A DNA stretch of 64,000 bases. Source: Neorhizobium alkalisoli. GTDB lineage: Bacteria > Pseudomonadota > Alphaproteobacteria > Rhizobiales > Rhizobiaceae. The stretch covers positions 806,001-870,000 of the forward strand of contig NZ_PVBN01000001.1 in the NCBI RefSeq assembly GCF_002968635.1. Reading direction: 5' to 3'. Shown piece after piece: positions 62,899 to 64,000 of this stretch. Under the pieces are notes generated by a model. It ran no database searches and had not been told where the DNA came from. It saw only the letters and a program-made list of their open reading frames with translations. The first letter of the stretch is position 1. Every line of letters starts with the position of its first letter. A program made the translations under genes and the position numbers.

Positions 62899-64000
62899 GT
62901 GACGGGCAGGTTGGTAATTGTCGGCGCAGGGCAGGCGGGTTTCGCGCTTGCGGCGAAGCTTCGCGCCTTGAAGGATGAACGGCCGATCACGATTATCGGC
63001 CTGGAAAACGTGATTCCCTACCAGCGCCCGCCGCTTTCGAAGAAATACCTGCTGGGCGAGATGGATTTCGAAAGGCTCACCTTCCGGCCGCAGAACTGGT
63101 ATCCGGAAAACAATGTCGAGCTTCTGTTGTCCACCTATGTCGAGGAGATCGACCGCAAGGCAAAGCGCGTACGCACGCAGGATGGCGCGCTGCTCGATTA
63201 TGACACGCTCGCACTGACGACCGGCTCGACGCCCCGCACGCTGCCCGCCAGCGTCGGCGGCGATCTCGATGGCGTCTATACGGTACGCGACAAACGCGAC
63301 GCCGATCTTCTGGCGGGTGAGATGCGGCCGGGTCGCCGGCTCCTTATTATAGGCGGGGGTTATATCGGCCTGGAGGCGGCGGCGGTCGCCCGTCATCTCG
63401 GCCTCGAAGTGACCCTAATCGAAATGGCCGATCGCATCCTCCAGCGCGTCGCGGCGAAGGAAACGGCCGACGTGATGCGCGTCATCCATCAGGCGCACGG
63501 GGCCGTCATCCGCGAAAACACCGGGCTCCATCGTCTCGTAGGCGAAAACGGCAAGGTGCGCGCAGCCGAACTCTCCGATGGCAGCACGATCGAGGTGGAC
63601 TTCGTCATCGTCGGCATCGGCGTCGCGCCGAACGATCAGCTGGCGCAGGATTGCGGCCTCGATGTCGGCAACGGCATCATCGTCGACGAGTTCGCCCGAA
63701 CCTCCGATCCGTCGATTTTCGCCATGGGCGATTGCGCCATGCTGCCCTGGAAGGGCAAGCGGATCCGTCTCGAATCGGTACAGAACGCGGTCGACCAGGC
63801 GGAAGCCGCGGCCGCCGTCATGGCGGGAGGCAATGTGCCCTATGACGCAAAACCGTGGTTCTGGTCCGACCAATATGACGTGAAGCTGCAGATCGCGGGC
63901 TTCAATATGGGGTATGACGAGACGTTGGTGCGACCGGGTTCGCGGGAGGGCAGTCTCTCCGTCTGGTATTTCCGCGAGGGACGGTTCATCGCCGTAGACG
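62899..64000 (+). CDS. Ferredoxin/rubredoxin reductase-type FAD flavoprotein, 3' truncated
   Basis: A GTG start with GGGAG before it opens a frame that runs to the window edge (367 codons seen). The protein begins LVIVGAGQAGFALAAKLRAL (FAD Rossmann motif), has the YQRPPLSKKYLLGEM block, an NAD-binding LLIIGGGYIGLEAAAVARHL near residue 150, and the C-terminal FAD motif FAMGDCAML. This is the layout of NAD(P)H-dependent ferredoxin or rubredoxin reductases that serve P450 and dioxygenase systems. Partners lie outside the window. Confidence 0.93.
   Translation, partial: MTGRLVIVGAGQAGFALAAKLRALKDERPITIIGLENVIPYQRPPLSKKYLLGEMDFERLTFRPQNWYPENNVELLLSTYVEEIDRKAKRVRTQDGALLDYDTLALTTGSTPRTLPASVGGDLDGVYTVRDKRDADLLAGEMRPGRRLLIIGGGYIGLEAAAVARHLGLEVTLIEMADRILQRVAAKETADVMRVIHQAHGAVIRENTGLHRLVGENGKVRAAELSDGSTIEVDFVIVGIGVAPNDQLAQDCGLDVGNGIIVDEFARTSDPSIFAMGDCAMLPWKGKRIRLESVQNAVDQAEAAAAVMAGGNVPYDAKPWFWSDQYDVKLQIAGFNMGYDETLVRPGSREGSLSVWYFREGRFIAVD

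Overview
The window reads as a chromosomal segment of a member of the Rhizobiaceae (Rhizobium / Agrobacterium / Sinorhizobium / Neorhizobium group). The evidence is high GC with GC-rich third codon positions, a FeuN-FeuP-FeuQ locus, the rhizobial cycHJKL (ccmI-E-F-H) order followed by a DegP protease, a two-component pair and glnE, a CbrA/PleC-like kinase beside pepN, and short dispersed repeats of the rhizobial type. All assignments come from reading the translated sequence; no database search was run.

Left edge (1-1.4 kb): a truncated, less GC-rich gene of beta-propeller/glycosidase-like character, then a prophage scar made of the C-terminal tail of a phage tail/baseplate protein and an intact holin-like gene. 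1.4-16.6 kb is a conserved core block on the plus strand: feuN-feuP-feuQ, a surface-antigen-like lipoprotein, the cytochrome c maturation operon with ATGA/TGATG overlaps, degP, an OmpR-type regulator with its kinase, glnE, and a membrane CBS protein. 16.7-27.9 kb holds cbrA and pepN (minus), a drug/metabolite transporter, two tiny conserved-looking proteins, a divergent family-4 uracil-DNA glycosylase, a short Hsp70, and an ampR regulator divergent from a class D beta-lactamase.

28-45 kb is mixed accessory and metabolic DNA: an RND efflux operon, an FAD-linked 2-hydroxyacid dehydrogenase with an SDR that lacks the catalytic Tyr/Lys, ETF-quinone oxidoreductase behind a perfect palindrome, VapBC, an L,D-transpeptidase, a quinone-oxidoreductase/HxlR divergent pair, an MFS exporter, a lipid kinase, a diguanylate cyclase and an orphan protein. 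45-53 kb carries putrescine catabolism genes (gamma-glutamylputrescine-synthetase-like and SpuC) and a polyprenyl-phosphate sugar system (one GT2 synthase, two paralogous GT-C transferases, one flippase-like membrane protein) resembling the rhizobial Rgt galacturonosyl machinery.

53-64 kb holds BrnTA, AMP nucleosidase, and the most unusual part of the window: a tandem array of five small secreted paralogues plus a sixth diverged copy, all sharing a signal peptide, an N-terminal aromatic/Gly motif, a central TGSI and a C-terminal GDYYxGxxRP motif, with conserved spacers. After that come a DUF2147 protein, a Sel1-repeat protein, a HisC-like aminotransferase with a LysR regulator, a PilZ-like protein, and a ferredoxin-reductase-type flavoprotein that runs off the right edge. 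No tRNA, rRNA, CRISPR array or complete insertion sequence was seen.
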